Assembly: GCA_028554795.2 (NCBI GenBank)
Contig: JAPYKE020000268.1
Location: 1 to 64,000, forward strand
Direction: 5' to 3'
From: Sinohyriopsis cumingii
Lineage: Eukaryota; Mollusca; Bivalvia; Unionida; Unionidae
DNA: 64,000 bases
In this document: piece after piece, positions 49,146 to 60,479 of the stretch
Position numbering within the stretch: position 1 is the first letter of the stretch
Layout of the letters: each line of letters begins with the position of its first letter
Notes under the pieces: generated by a model
What the model was told of the DNA's origin: nothing
The model's input: the letters and a program-made list of their open reading frames with translations, nothing else
Databases searched by the model: none
Position numbers and translations under genes: made by a program

Positions 49146-49370
49146 GTGATAATATTAATTACAGCACGTTTTGTTGCACCAGGTATGTCTATTTGTACGT
49201 CCACTGTACTAGAACATGTTTTTGTCTGTATTGTACATCCATTATATGCGATATATTACATCAAATATTTTACATGTTCTGATGGAGCAGTTTATTATCA
49301 ATTTGGTTGGCTTTTTCAATGTGATGATAAATTAAATTCTTTGTTTTCAACGTTTCATGCAAATAGATGA
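49146..49370 (+). CDS. Weak ORF with spaced cysteines, unproven
   Basis: A 74-codon + ORF opening with GTG/ATA-type codons and including CIVHPLYAIYYIKYFTCSDG and FGWLFQC. The spacing of Tyr, Cys, Gly and Trp faintly recalls a chitin-binding (peritrophin) domain but lacks key cysteines. The phrase 'caccaggtatgtct' near its start echoes 'ctccaggtatgtct' at about 49003. Treat as a possible chance ORF. Confidence 0.15.
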   Translation: MIILITARFVAPGMSICTSTVLEHVFVCIVHPLYAIYYIKYFTCSDGAVYYQFGWLFQCDDKLNSLFSTFHANR

Positions 49371-49884
49371 ATTACATTCTATAATGTGCTATGTATATAT
49401 ATCTTACATTTGTAATCAACATATGTTATGTTATGGCTTTCATGTTGCTTTCCAGTAGATGCTTTGAGTGGTTAGTATTTCTCCACGATCTGTCAGAGAT
49501 GAAAAAATGATAATAATATCGATTTTCCGATGATTATAATACCAATAGCCGCAAAACAACTCTTTGGTACGTTTAAAGTGGCAATGTTAATAACTGTTTG
49601 TTTTGGCAGTTATTGAACTTCGGTCACACATGTTACATCGAGGAAAAAGTAAGCAAACAAGCTTCCATCTGCAACTACTCATTGCTCCACTTCAATCAGC
49701 TCCGTTTCATTGTGGTTCATGTTTAACCGTCATTTCCTGTCCCTTGATCACGTAGCAACTCCCGCATTTTGGAGACAAACTTCCTAAGATAGTTACATCG
49801 GCTCTAGTTTTAAAAAAAACGCTGCCTCTGTAGCATTGAGGCGCATAAAGAACATCAGCGTACAGGAACGTAAGTCACCCCTGC

Positions 49885-50020
49885 GTGTCTGAAGATATCC
49901 ATCAAATGTTCTTACAATAACTCTGTTATAAAACAACACCAGTGTGTCGTTACGTCAAAGCATGGCAGCTGGGGATAGTTTTTGATTTTTAAACGAATGA
50001 ATATTCGTATTCATTATTAA
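49885..50020. repeat. Segment shared with duplication copy A
   Basis: Matches about 40170-40310: 'aaaacaacaccagtgtgt' and 'ttacgtcaaagcatg' with a similar upstream 'gaagatatccatcaaatgttc' phrase, and 'gggatagtttttgattt' after it. A small dispersed repeat is the simplest explanation. Confidence 0.7.
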
Positions 50021-50253
50021 ATCATGCGATTCAGTATCGGAGTGTTAGACAGTATGAATGCAGACCAGGTAAAACATTCACATATCATTAAACGTCTGCT
50101 TAACAAAGAGCCCAGCCTAAATCATAGATATGTAGCACATGCACAAGTGTACAATTGAATACCACTTAATTCTGAGCAGTCCACCATCTTCATAATAGTT
50201 CGCTAAAAGCACATACAACAACGCACATATACACACACAACCCAATAACTCAC

Positions 50254-50384
50254 AAACGTAAGATCCCGGCCCCTTATTGAGCTCACATTGCTCATTAGCA
50301 ATGAATACTTCTCCTGCCTCTGACCTCACATGCTGGGTATAGTCCTGGTGTTTGTAGTAGTGACCCGGAATAGTCACACAATCT
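50254..50384 (-). CDS. Metalloprotease exon: end of catalytic domain into cysteine-rich region
   Basis: Minus strand; acceptor 'ttcgcatttcag', consensus donor (gtgagt), 131 bp, in phase 2, out phase 1. The first split codon completes with the 60-kb exon to read NKDCVTIPGHYYKH. The exon ends EQCELNKGPGSYV and its last base begins a codon that would naturally be a cysteine. The pattern CL/CV...PG...Y...EQC...GPGS..C is the known start of the region after the M12B catalytic domain. An alternative weak donor three bases upstream (gtttgt) would give phase 0. Confidence 0.8.
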
Positions 50385-50525
50385 CTGAAATGCGAATGTA
50401 TAATTAGCGTAGGGCGAGACTATATGACCACTGGGAACACATACTGGCATAGATTACAAATATTCATATGCATTTTCTAATCAGTCTTTGCAAATCCCGG
50501 AGAACAAGGTTTATATTTGGGGCTG

Positions 50526-50528
<3 letters not shown>

Positions 50529-50593
<65 letters not shown>
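50529..50593. repeat. (AT)n microsatellite
   Basis: About 32 AT units. Confidence 0.95.
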
Positions 50594-50595
<2 letters not shown>

Positions 50596-52506
50596 GGCGA
50601 AGGAATCTTAGTCAAATTCAAATTGAATCGCCTGTACGCATAAAATAACTTTCACGACCTTCCACCAGGTAGCCAGAAATTAAGGGATGCCGACGTTATA
50701 TGTCACCTTAAAGTATAAGAGTCATTTTGACAGAGGTTAATCCAAGCAGCTTTGAAGAGGAAATAATGAATCACGTACCAAAGATAATCCACCTATTTTC
50801 ATATGGCCGAGAGAATGTAAATCGGCCAAGATAAAAAAGATCTTAAATAGTCCTATTAGGATTTCTCTCCCCAAAACGATGACATGAAGAAACGTCCAAG
50901 CAAGTTTATACGGCCAAATGAAAGAAATAAAGTTTCAAGATCAGTTAGAGAAAGCATTATACATTCTGAAATATGTCAACGAAACCTAGGGATAATATCA
51001 TCACCAGAACAATACATAAAATGCAAATAAAATAGACGAGACAATCATTTCAGTTTTATCAAGTATGGCTTTACATATTCTCCTTATACATGGGTTCCCA
51101 TTCTTATCTTTTTGCCTGCTTTATTTAGAAACGTTTATTTCATTATTGTCGAAATTGTAGTGTAATTTCATGTAGACATTTCATGACTCCCATACTCGTT
51201 ATGATTTCACCAAATATGTCCTGGTATACCACGTACAACACAGGGACAAAAATGAGGTGAATCGTTCGTTACAGGAGCTGTTACCAATTAGTTTCAGTCC
51301 TTGCTTAAACATGTATAGAACATAGCGAACACTAGATAAATTCTGCAGAACAAGGATCTTTAGTTCTAAGGATTACGAGAAATAAAAACGAACTTAAACT
51401 ACAGTTTATGCTAAAAGAACATCAAAGTAACCGAATTAGTATACTCATTATGTTGTGATGTGTAAAAGTCTTAGAGTCTTATCTACAGTTGATGTGTTGG
51501 ATGAATAATTAGGGACAATTGGCTGAATTATGTTTATGGCAATGGCACTGATTTGACACAGTCGAAGCATTATGTTTTGTTTGGTATTTTGTGTAAAGTA
51601 GAAAGTGTAATAATGTTCGAATCAGCTTCATCCTGTTCGTCTGTCTTTAGAACGATACAACCAACATTTATCTCTATCTTTTCTGCTACTGACCAATATG
51701 ACTTCCGTTGCATCTTGTTTTCCTGGTAGATTGCAAACACGAACGAAAGTAATGTACAAGTGTGGTGGAATTATTTAGAAGCCAGTCTCAGATAAGCATT
51801 AAGGAATTCTAATAAAGACCACTTTACATCACGAAAGATATGTTCTGCAGCCTGAATGCTTATCTACCTACAAAAACCCCAACATGGTGGTGACACTCCA
51901 TTATTTGCTACCGTCTTCCATTTCTCTTCCTATCCCAAAGTGATGTTGCCAGCAAAACCTTATCTAAATCAAGTGTTTCAAAATCTGATAAAAAAGGCAC
52001 ACTGATCAATTAATATCACTTTTGTTTTTCGTAATTTTCCTCCCTTTGTGCTCTTGCTGAAACTAGTGTAGACATTTCGGTGGCACCCTCTAAAACATAA
52101 CATGTAAGGCAGAACCGGTACACTTTGTTTGTTTAAGTAAGAATAGTCTTATGCAAACATCTCGTCGTCTTCTTGTCCTTAAGTTCCATATGGTATAAAG
52201 TCCACACAACCGTTGGATACGAATTCCAGCATTAAAGAAGATACGGTGGACAAGAGTAACTCCAATTTCTCTGATTAAGACATTTTCATCTAACAATTCA
52301 CACAAATTGTCAAGTTTCAAAGATAACTCCAAACAGAAAAACACCGATCTCGCTCTTAATTTAGCTAAACCTCTAAATGTCTTTTCATTACTTTCAAAGT
52401 CAATGTCTTGACGGGAAATCCAGATCATTCAAAATACACTTAAAGCTGATCGGAATTGTGTTCGGAGTTTTACTTGAACCACTTTAAGGGAACCAATCCA
52501 TTGACC

Positions 52507-52507
<1 letters not shown>

Positions 52508-52562
<55 letters not shown>
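52508..52562. repeat. (GA)n microsatellite
   Basis: About 27 GA units with one interruption at the start. Confidence 0.95.
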
Positions 52563-52564
<2 letters not shown>

Positions 52565-54133
52565 GAGAAGCATCAACTAGCCATTGTCACGTCCCTTGAC
52601 AAATGATCACAAAGAACATTCCATTGAGCAAACAAAACTGAAACAGTTTACAACATCAAAATGAAAGAAACAATGAGAGTAAGAAATGAAAAAGATGTAA
52701 AAATGAAAAGAGAAGCAAACAAATATAGTGAAACTTCCCAACAGAAGCTACGCATCGAACACGTGAAGTCAAACTTACTGGACTAGGCTAAGAACATATA
52801 ACATCGGATGACCTATTGAACTTTAAGAAAATAGACACACTTTTAGGCAGCATTTACTACAATTATATCTATACAGAGACACTCAGAGATCTATATCATC
52901 AAGGCAACTCCAAGTCAAAAGACTAAGCCATCACGTTCTACGACAGTAGTGGCTAGAAAAATAGACGTTCCACATTACGCAAACGCAGCTTGAATGTTAA
53001 GGGAACTTACGAATCGACCACTGATCCAACAAATGTATCTTACTTATCTTCATAATTCGAGGAAGCAATTATGTTTTTTGAGTCGTTGGTGAGTATTTAA
53101 AATGACTTTATTTGTTCCTTTAACAAATATTTAGATAAATTCAGAATTAAAGCGAGGTTTGAAATCGCCTTGAACCACATTTATTTTGCTACACTCAAAA
53201 CTCTGCAACAGAAACCAGTGTATTCAAACGTTGCCAAAGATTCTTCAAAGAACGTATGTGGAAACACTATAGACATCAACATTGACTGGAATGCATAGAC
53301 ATGTAACCACGCCCTTTGAAAGCTTACAAAATCTCTCATCATCGCAATATCAGATGTGCTCCAGAAGAAGTGTCTACTCCAAACGAAATGACTTTTGTAT
53401 CGAATCTTTGAAAACTTCAAAGGTATCTTCCAAGAAAATGAAAGAAAAATTAAACATAGGAAGTTTCGGTCAAATTGAAAAAAAGAAGACCCATTTAAGA
53501 CAAAGGCAGTTTACTAAACTTGACAGATATTATACGATTTGAGATATTTTCGAACGATCGGTTTGACAAAGCACTTGATAAACCGGACCGAAATATAATG
53601 AACGAGTACGACGCATCTTCTCACTGTATCGTATCAAAGTTCATTTTTCGACGTCAGAACACTCTCAGTTTGCTTTTCTTTGTGGAAACGAAACCTTCAC
53701 TTACTTCAACCAGAAGAATAAGCAACAACATACAGTTTATCCCCAACGCCACAACAAAGGTGAGGGTGAAAGAGAAGCCGTAATCTATACAGATATCAAA
53801 CCACGACAAGTAAAAGAATAAGAAAAAACAAATAATATGATTACCTAGGTCATGCACATAGATTTCTGAGAATGTTTCAAAAAAGACTTTCACTCAGTGT
53901 CGACTCTTACCACCTTAGTGTCTGACGAGTTTGTTATCAAAGGCTAAACGAAGTTTTACATTGATCTGACTAATAAATGTTTTAGGCATCTCAAATACTG
54001 ACACCTTTAATCTAGCACAGATTCTACAGTTACGCTTGTTAGAAACTTCAAGCATTCCATGTTCAGGAAGTGAATTTGTTTTTTCAAAACAAACTTATTA
54101 AAGCATGGCCACTTATCTATACCGAACTGCAAT

Positions 54134-54390
54134 CCACGGCCGATTCATACCAAAGACTTACGAAAATGGTACTAACAGCTGCCTCGCTTGGCGCTCAGCA
54201 TTAAGAGGTTAGTGTTAGGACTAGTCGGCCGGATGTCAGGATAATGTGACTGGGTGGGACGTTATGCTACATGTCTGCGGGATGATTGCCCAGTGCTAGA
54301 CATCACCATAAACTGTCACAATGCTGACATTCTAGCGATATGAATGAACAATTCTTAAAGCTACGTTAAAAATCCAAATCATACACACAA
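54134..54390 (+). mobile_element. SINE, 5'-truncated copy (same family)
   Basis: Starts within the end of the tRNA head ('cacggccgattcataccaaa') and continues through the family body ('gtactaacagctgcctcgct', 'gtgactgggtgggacgttat') to 'gctacgttaaaaatccaaat' and a short CA-rich tail. Boxes A and B are missing. Confidence 0.9.
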
Positions 54391-54973
54391 TATTCCGAAC
54401 TGACCTATTTAATCTCCTGACTTATGGAAAAGAGGCAAGGAGCCCAAACTTCGATGCATCTTTGTAGTCCAACCCTGACTACTTAAATACCTTCAAAGAA
54501 CACAGACTTGGCACGAGATGATGGGCCTCACACCTAAGGATAAATTACCCCCCCCAAAAAAAATTAATGGGCGTAGAAATGAACAAACTTGTACAGTTTG
54601 AAAAGTGGCTGAAAGACACATAGTTGTTGAATGGCGTGGATGTGCACCTGAGATTAAATTGAAACATTACCGTGTTACTTTTGATATCATTGAGAAAGCA
54701 GATTCCATGTTTGATACCTGTTGACAACATTAGTCAAGCTCTGAACTGAACCACAGCCAAGAAAACTCTACGACGAATGAATGTCGAAATCCTCAATGCC
54801 ACGTGACTAATACAAAAGTGGGATTTAACCGCTGAGAACCGATGAGGACGTTATTTTACAACGACCGAGATACTTCGATAGTTACATCCCGATACCAAAG
54901 TGGAAAAGTCGAGAAAGACTCAGCAGTGAGGTCGTCATTGCTAGAACATGAGTAACACTTCTTTAATTTTATT

Positions 54974-55282
54974 TTGATCGCCACGAGTATAACACAAGTC
55001 CAAACCAAAGGATATTGTTGCGGTTGTGAAGATGGTTATCCAGGTCACAAAGAACACGACCAATGTGTGAGAATGAGTCAAGAAGAACAGCTGGAAAAGT
55101 GTCTGGAAACTGTCATCGCAGAAGAGACTATCTTGATATTGCCATTGACCCCTTTACAAATACAACTCATCAACGTTCTCTTCCAACTGAATACTGAAAC
55201 TTCGTTATTCGATAGATTTTACAGATATTTAAAAAAAGTTTTATCTGTAAAAATTAATACACATACCTTCATTACCTTGTGA
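54974..55282 (+). CDS. Unidentified ORF with a Cys/His cluster
   Basis: A 102-codon + frame without an early ATG (it opens at TTG), so it would be an internal exon or a fragment. It contains GYCCGCEDGYPGHKEHDQC, a compact Cys/His cluster that could bind zinc, then an acidic helical stretch (MSQEEQLEKCLETVIAEE). No family is firmly recognised; it resembles multi-copy uncharacterised proteins of invertebrate genomes that often accompany mobile elements. It lies on the strand opposite to the metalloprotease. Confidence 0.3.
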   Translation: MIATSITQVQTKGYCCGCEDGYPGHKEHDQCVRMSQEEQLEKCLETVIAEETILILPLTPLQIQLINVLFQLNTETSLFDRFYRYLKKVLSVKINTHTFITL

Positions 55283-55859
55283 CCAGGATTTCGTATACCG
55301 TTCCACAGAAACCAATGTTTAGTGCTAAAAATGAACTTTCTGGTCAAAAACCTAAAGACGATTGAGCTTATATCCTGGATTATGTAACCATGGGTGACCA
55401 TCTACTTTCCAAAACCACAATGTGGAAACTTTTATTCATATTGATTACTTCCTCTCCTAGATGATATCAAACCTTTATGAAAAAATATCCTCTCTAAACT
55501 CGATTCTCGATTCAGTAATGTGATGTTACAAGGATTAGAAATCAATTGTCTGGACGAAACGTAGTGTAGTTTCTTCATTAACGCGGTCTTCGAGTTGCAT
55601 TTTAATATTTGCTGAAATCGGAACGAACGTGGTTTCGTTTGAAACGATGCAAAATCAGAGATTTAGTTTTCGGATTATTAGTTAACCCGTTTGCTGTGCT
55701 GCGAAATGGTTGGATGCCACAACGTACTGATCAATAATGTCCCCTCTTTTGTAATAGGTTTTACTTGTTTTGTATTTGTCCTTGGTAGTTGTCAAGACCC
55801 GAAGGTCCTGATCCATATTCTTGATTTGTTTTCTTATGACCGAGTTAACGGGGCTTATT

Positions 55860-56400
55860 AAAAATTCTTTCTTATTGCTTTTAAATCAACGTTGTTTTCA
55901 ATCAACAAAACTAACAACGATAATTGGAATGGGTTCACAGCATACACAAAATCTGGAAAACAAAGAATAATAGTGCAGGTCTTTTGAGTTCGTAACTGTG
56001 TTTGCTTATGTAGTTTGTTTAGTGAGTGTTTCGGGCATATTATGACATAATTTACTAAACATGTTGACATGTAGTTGTAAATCTGAGGACCGGAAAAATA
56101 GCTAATCGTAGACGAAAGTCAAGCAACATCGGATAGTAACTTAAGGAGAAAGAACAGAGCAGACTATCAAGTCCATAGGAGGAAGGGGAAGAAGTATATG
56201 AGGCAGCATCCCGTGAATCTGAAGAAGGGATATCCACCAACAGACGTCCATCTTTTTCCGACGGAATATCAGTCAATCGGTGGTGAGGTCTTTGAATCCG
56301 AGCCGAACGAAATCAAATCGAATCGATTGAAAACTATAGACCACATAACTTGTAAAATTTATGAAATAGTCTGCGAAGAGTACACTGACAATGTGTAGCA
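55860..56400. other. Intron stretch with opposing short ORFs
   Basis: Minus ORFs (55858-56070, 56055-56276) and a + ORF (56198-56398) overlap. The + frame is basic, then acidic (RRKGKKYMRQ, later EVFESEPNEI). No known domain; may belong with the Cys/His ORF 700 bp upstream as one decayed element. Confidence 0.2.
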
Positions 56401-59400
56401 GTCTTTAACAACACAGAATGGACTCTTATCCACCTAATTCAAGCGTTGTCCAAAATTTGTACCTTTATCCACCTAATTCAATCGTTGTTCACACTTTGTA
56501 AAAATATCAATAAACAACACAACAAGAAGTGAATGAGACGTGGAGAAATTGAAAGAAGAGTTAATGCCTTGTCAGTGCGAGAATGACACCTTGAAATAGA
56601 AGATTAATATGGTTTGGAATCCATGCATATGATCACTTGATTATTATGAATTACAAGCCCACTATAATACTTTAAGATATATGTTATAGGAGCAGGGTTA
56701 ATATAATATGATGTACATACGATAAGGACATGAGGGAATCGGTTGACACATACAAAGAGGAACTCATACGATTTTAATGTTCAAAACATATTAGGAACGA
56801 TGAGTTCTATCGTAGGAAGAAAATTATATCACATAACCCGTGCTTATCTTCAAACTCAGCGGACAGACCGTAAAAAGAAACGAGAAGTCATTTACAAACG
56901 AAAAATACGTTAAATGACAAAAACGGAGAGATAAATTAAGATATATTGAAACAAAATTATCACTATGGGCACGAAAAAACAGCATGAAATTTTAAATCAC
57001 ATGTATTCTTTTTCGATGTACGAATATTTACAGAATCATATAGCGGAAAACAGAAACTAACAAATTTCATGAAAGAATACCTCTGAAGACACTATCCTGT
57101 ATTTTCAAATAAAATCGGAAAGAAGATTAAAGTTATAAGATATATGAGCAACTATGTAAATAAAAACGGTTATCAAAGTCTATGATGCAACTTGTGCAGA
57201 TTTGTACAAGGAACTATTACTTCCCTTATGGTTCGTTTATTTCTAATTTTGTAAAATTAATGAAGTTTATTTCCTTTACGTACGTCTTTATATCTTGACA
57301 AAACCATACTTCATGATTAAACGTTCAAATTTGTAAAGGACTTCCCTAAGTTACCAGTCATTTTCGCATATAGTTCTAGTAGTTCGTATTTACAGAATAG
57401 GGCTGAATACCTGCCTGCTTTTCGGTAAACAAATGATTGTACAGCACGCCAAATATTTTTCCATAATATGGATTATAAAGTACAATTAGGTCTTCATACA
57501 TACAGTGGTATAATTTATAAACCGACCAACAACCTTTCCACCAATGTAAAGAGAGCAATGCTCAAATATATTACACAAACACTTTCTTGGTTTTACAAGA
57601 TTATTAAAATAATGAAATTCAAATGATTTACCTTTGAAGATCCAGAACGATAAGCAAATTATTTTTGCTAAGAAAAGGCAATTACAAAAATCACAATATT
57701 ATTCCTTCCCTAAGTGCCCAGCTTTGACTCATAACATTCTGTAAAGCATGTAATTTAACATCGAGCTATTTCTCTGAACAACATTTGATGAATCTTGACA
57801 ATGTCTTGTTACCTTTCCTTTAAGTCATAACCTGCTTACATTTCATCTTCTCACCAGTTTGTATCAGTCTTTTAAAGATAATATTAACTTTATTTCTATA
57901 CGTAACCAAGGACTGGCAAATTACGCGATTACTGTTTCATCTGCAACTGCTCGAAATATTGTAACAATCATATTCAAAGGTCATCAACCTTATAAGAAGG
58001 GGATGACTGACTCATTGGGAATCCATTCCGTTTATTTACAGCAGAACAAAAGAACAATTGTTTAAATTACCTAAAATAGAGGAACAATACATCAATGTAT
58101 CTATTTCAAGATGCACGTATTATATAATAAAATGGGTGAGATATTTAGATCACCACATGGTAACGAATGTTTGTTCGATTAATTTCCATCCGATTCATGG
58201 GGAATTACTATTATACGAGCAATAATGTTCAGCTGAGACAGAGCAAATGAAAAGAAGATGGCAAACAAGATAGCTTCAGATATTACATTTCCATTTACAG
58301 GTTTACACTGATCAGAATTTAGGATCCAAATCTTTCCACTCCAAATGTTGCACTAAAGTGACGCTGCTAAAGAGGACTTAACAATCAGCATCTACTCAAT
58401 GGATATTATATGGATTTAGTTTTGAATTAAGAACCTAATATATATAATTAATGCTCCTATATAATCCAAAAGGCAAACAAATGCAGTAATTGATATTTGA
58501 ATACAAACATATACGATCGAGGGAAAAATAACGGTTCGATCACTTTTAACAAGTGTTGAATACCATGTATCTTTAGGTTTCACAATTTTCATAGAGTTTG
58601 ATGAAATAGCCAATCTATGTTACGGATGCAAAACAAAATAAGATGCATGTTCACTTTTCGGCGGTCGAAACAACCACTTCCAACTTCGAAAACTTGTATT
58701 TGTTAAACGTTTGACCTAATCCAAGATTACTCATGTATTTTTACGTTTACCAGACTAACCTGTCATTAGCATCAAGTGTCATACGCCCTGTTCTACGATG
58801 GAAGGTGTAGTGAGAAATAAAAATACGTGTAAAGAGTAGCACGAATGTTCATTAACAATGAAAAGCATTAAGATGTCTGTGCATTTTTTAAAATTGGCTT
58901 TAGTGAAGACATCGCCTTTGATCCTAATTGAAAGGAGGTTTAAAAATCTCCTCAATAAAGACCTTTACCCTTGGCTTATATTTTATGACAAAAGTTAGAA
59001 AATACCCGGAATCTTATTTGGACGAATGTATTTGCAGAAATTTTAAATTAAATGATGCACACTATATGACATGGACCATATTCCTAAGACATCATGTGCG
59101 TGAACATTAATAACAAAGTTGGAATTTTAATGCAATGTACGTGCACTAAGTTAAGGATTTAGTCAATTAAAACATTTCATTAAATAATGAGTTTTGCAAT
59201 AGGATTGGAATGAATGTAAATATTTTCAACGCATGCTTACAGCCTACCAATCCTTTTTCTCGCAAGCTTAACATATAGCTAAGTTATAACATATATGATC
59301 ATATTTGACATCAATCTTGCTATTTAACAACAAATTTCCACCAAACATTTATAGTTAATGCCCTGTTGTTAGCATTAGAATTCCAGTTGAATTGAAAGCT

Positions 59401-59778
59401 TGCATCTATACATGAGAGTGATTATAATAGATGCATTGACTTCCATATTAAAATGCTAAATGTCCTAAACTTAGTTTCAAACAAACATAATACATTGAAA
59501 TTTACCAAAGAATAAAATATTTGAATCAAATTAGAATATTTCCTTCAGGAATGTAGTCTTGATGTATCGGCATTATCTGAACCTCCATGGAACATTTCAA
59601 GAACTGAGCCAGTACTTATCTGTGTCATTCAGTATTCATCTACACAATGTCCAATTTAATAATAGTTATTTATTATTGTTTTGAGAGACAAACAAAACCA
59701 ACAAGAGATATACAAATAAACATCCTTAGTTGCAATTGAAATCATATGTCTATAGCACATATGGGGGATTCTCTCTCA

Positions 59779-59779
59779 A

Positions 59780-59803
<24 letters not shown>
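59779..59803. repeat. (CA)n microsatellite
   Basis: About 12 CA units followed by a short TA run. Confidence 0.9.
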
Positions 59804-59813
<10 letters not shown>

Positions 59814-60062
59814 TTATTGCGTACAACCGCTGCATACGCACACATACCTTTGACCCTATAAATACATATTCCTCATTAGGTCAAATTGTTTTTATATTCA
59901 TTATTTAGACGCCACTTCTTACAATCGGATTCGTACTATGAAAATTTGTATGTAATAATGTGTTCATTGTAAACCAATGCAGGTCGTGACAATTACTCGT
60001 ATCAAAGAAATATGAAACGATCGCAAATTGATAATATATGTCTCGATATACATTGTACATAC

Positions 60063-60233
60063 TTGTTCTTTAACGTGTTCTTGAACGATCTCACAGAGCA
60101 ATGTGAGAATAGCCATGGATTTTTGGAGTTTGGCTTTTTTGGATCAGGCTGTCTAATGTAGGAACTCATAATAAATCCATCTTCAGCACTGCAGTCGCTG
60201 GCTTCAAAGGTACCGTCGTGACGTGCTCCAAGA
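60063..60233 (-). CDS. Metalloprotease catalytic-domain exon (third His and Met-turn)
   Basis: Minus strand; acceptor 'gtttcttatttccag', donor (gtatgt), 171 bp, phase 2 both sides. It encodes LGARHDG: the last zinc-binding His of HExxHxxGxxHD with the Asp typical of reprolysins/ADAMs. Next come DCSAEDGFIM, whose Met is the expected Met-turn, and FSHCSVRSF, which closes the catalytic domain in this family. The first two zinc histidines and the catalytic Glu must be on the preceding exon, which was not found. All visible residues needed for activity are intact. Confidence 0.85.
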
Positions 60234-60267
60234 CTGGAAATAAGAAACGGAGAAGGCGCATGATCAT

Positions 60268-60384
<117 letters not shown>

Positions 60385-60479
60385 TGTCACTAAATTACCA
60401 CTATGGAACCGTTTTTTTCAAAAACATACAGTTTCAATATGTAATTAAGTAGCATGACAACCAAGTGGCTATAACCACA

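Larger units (their letters stand above)
46150..50253. other. Intron region(s) of the metalloprotease gene; missing small exon expected
   Basis: Holds two SINE fragments, a poly-A run at 46721-46735, and a segment (49885-50020) shared with duplication copy A. A 36-bp minus-strand segment at 48794-48829 has splice-like borders and would read LILTKVRIVNAE, but its phase does not solve the join. A + ORF at 49146-49370 is also here. Confidence 0.5.
50385..60062. other. 9.7-kb intron of the metalloprotease gene
   Basis: Mostly unique-looking AT-rich sequence with (AT)n at 50529-50593, (GA)n at 52508-52562, a SINE fragment at 54.1 kb, (CA)n at 59779-59803 and an unidentified ORF at 54974-55282. 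The phase-2 join of its flanking exons supports it as a single intron. Confidence 0.55.
45024..60233 (-). other. Gene span: M12B (ADAM/reprolysin-type) metalloprotease, 3' part
   Basis: Four minus-strand exons: 60233-60063, 50384-50254, 46149-46039 and 45128-45024. Together they encode the end of the zinc-protease domain and a cysteine-rich region followed by a stop. The joins 60063 to 50384 (phase 2) and 46039 to 45128 (phase 0) are clean. The join 50254 (phase 1) to 46149 (phase 0) is not, so a small exon is missing from this reading. The HExxH exon lies beyond, probably right of the window. Peptidase family M12B members cleave extracellular proteins; the substrate here is unknown. Confidence 0.75.

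Noticed and set aside
50600-56500. Large decayed viral or Polinton-like element
   Set aside because: Only one suggestive Cys/His motif; no integrase, polymerase, capsid or terminal repeats were recognised.
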